DNA of 64,000 bases from PALSA-1003 sp963741315 (lineage in GTDB: Bacteria; Pseudomonadota; Gammaproteobacteria; Burkholderiales; Casimicrobiaceae). Shown here piece after piece: positions 63,870 through 64,000 of this stretch; position 1 is the first letter of the stretch; each line of letters begins with the position of its first letter. The stretch lies in NCBI GenBank assembly GCA_963741315.1, contig CAVUHK010000005.1:620001-684000 (forward strand), given 5' to 3'. Both the position numbers and the translations under genes were made by a program. The notes beneath the pieces were generated by a model. That model was not told where the DNA came from, did no database searches, and saw only the letters and a program-made list of their open reading frames with translations.

Positions 63870-64000
63870 TCAGTGCAGGTCGGTGTACGGCAGCAGCGCG
63901 AGAAAGCGCGCGCGCTTGATCGCCGTGCCGAGCTGGCGCTGATAGCGCGCCTTGGTGCCGGTGATGCGCGCCGGCATGATCTTGCCATTTTCCTGAACGA
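63870..64000 (-). CDS. rpsR: 30S ribosomal protein S18 (3' part only)
   Basis: The last 43 codons are in the window and the gene runs out of it. The translation reads VQENGKIMPARITGTKARYQ and then QLGTAIKRARFLALLPYTD, ending LH-stop: the conserved C-terminal half of S18 that packs against 16S rRNA. Confidence 0.95.
   Translation of the reverse strand, partial: VQENGKIMPARITGTKARYQRQLGTAIKRARFLALLPYTDLH

Noticed and set aside
63764..63988. 74-codon open frame at the window end
   Set aside because: It is out of frame with S18, whose conserved C-terminus is readable in the neighbouring frame ending at 63870.

Overview
The window is a gene-dense, high-GC stretch of bacterial chromosome, about 90% coding, with many 1-4 nt start/stop overlaps. 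Gene content and order (orn next to an M48 protease, phhB-rsgA-cobD-like, ETF/ETF-QO, TRAP-TAXI transport, rpsR-rplI-dnaB, a PEP-CTERM protein) point to a free-living betaproteobacterium, probably Burkholderiales-like. This placement is inference from content; no rRNA or tRNA gene is present.

Layout. 1-8.1 kb: 3' end of a DAHP synthase gene, a CYTH-CHAD protein followed by a two-domain PPK2 polyphosphate phosphotransferase, a YheT-type hydrolase, a phosphohexomutase, a GNAT enzyme and a threonine deaminase with an ACT domain. 8.1-12.2 kb: an Mpo1-like membrane protein, divergent from a complete TRAP-TAXI transporter (binding protein, fused permease, DUF1850 protein). 12.2-17.2 kb: Nudix-orn, Ste24 protease, small cytochrome c, phhB, rsgA and a CobD/CbiB-like protein. 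17.3-21.4 kb: acetoacetyl-CoA ligase and thioesterase, divergent from ETF-QO. 21.4-28.8 kb: a ROK sugar kinase divergent from two paralogous periplasmic binding proteins, a fused ABC permease, an ABC ATPase and an inositol-monophosphatase-family enzyme. 28.9-41.6 kb, all on the minus strand: a beta-propeller lipoprotein, an acyl-CoA dehydrogenase (frameshifted), etfA-etfB, a small lipoprotein, and a liv-type ABC transporter (its binding protein carries two frameshifts) in one operon with an enoyl-CoA hydratase and an acyl-CoA ligase. 41.7-46.1 kb: a PduO cobalamin adenosyltransferase with an ECF sigma/anti-sigma pair, then a FAA hydrolase and cysS on the minus strand. 46.3-54.2 kb: a full lipid A Ara4N-type cluster (arnT-arnE-arnB-arnC-arnA split in two-arnD) with a TMEM175-type channel gene between the two arnA halves. 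54.2-57.1 kb: bcp, a PEP-CTERM CHRD protein and a PIN-PhoH ATPase. 57.1-64 kb, minus strand: rpsR (partial), rplI, dnaB, then an 829-residue SEC-C/TPR/double-glycosyltransferase protein, a double FkbM methyltransferase and a second TMEM175-type channel.

How the parts work together. ETF, ETF-QO, the acyl-CoA dehydrogenase, enoyl-CoA hydratase, acyl-CoA ligase, acetoacetyl-CoA ligase and thioesterase form a route for fatty or branched/aromatic acids feeding electrons to quinone. The arn cluster should modify lipid A with an amino sugar. The AfuA-like cassette looks built for a phosphorylated sugar or polyol. The most interesting regions are that cassette with its 11-bp tandem operator-like repeats, the arn cluster with its embedded channel gene, the SEC-C glycosyltransferase operon behind dnaB, the sigma-54 promoter on the PEP-CTERM gene, and the cysS locus, whose enzyme is of an atypical lineage and whose leader ends in an orphan terminator. 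Three single-base frameshifts within 6 kb (31.06, 36.90 and 37.39 kb) are either real gene decay or sequence errors.
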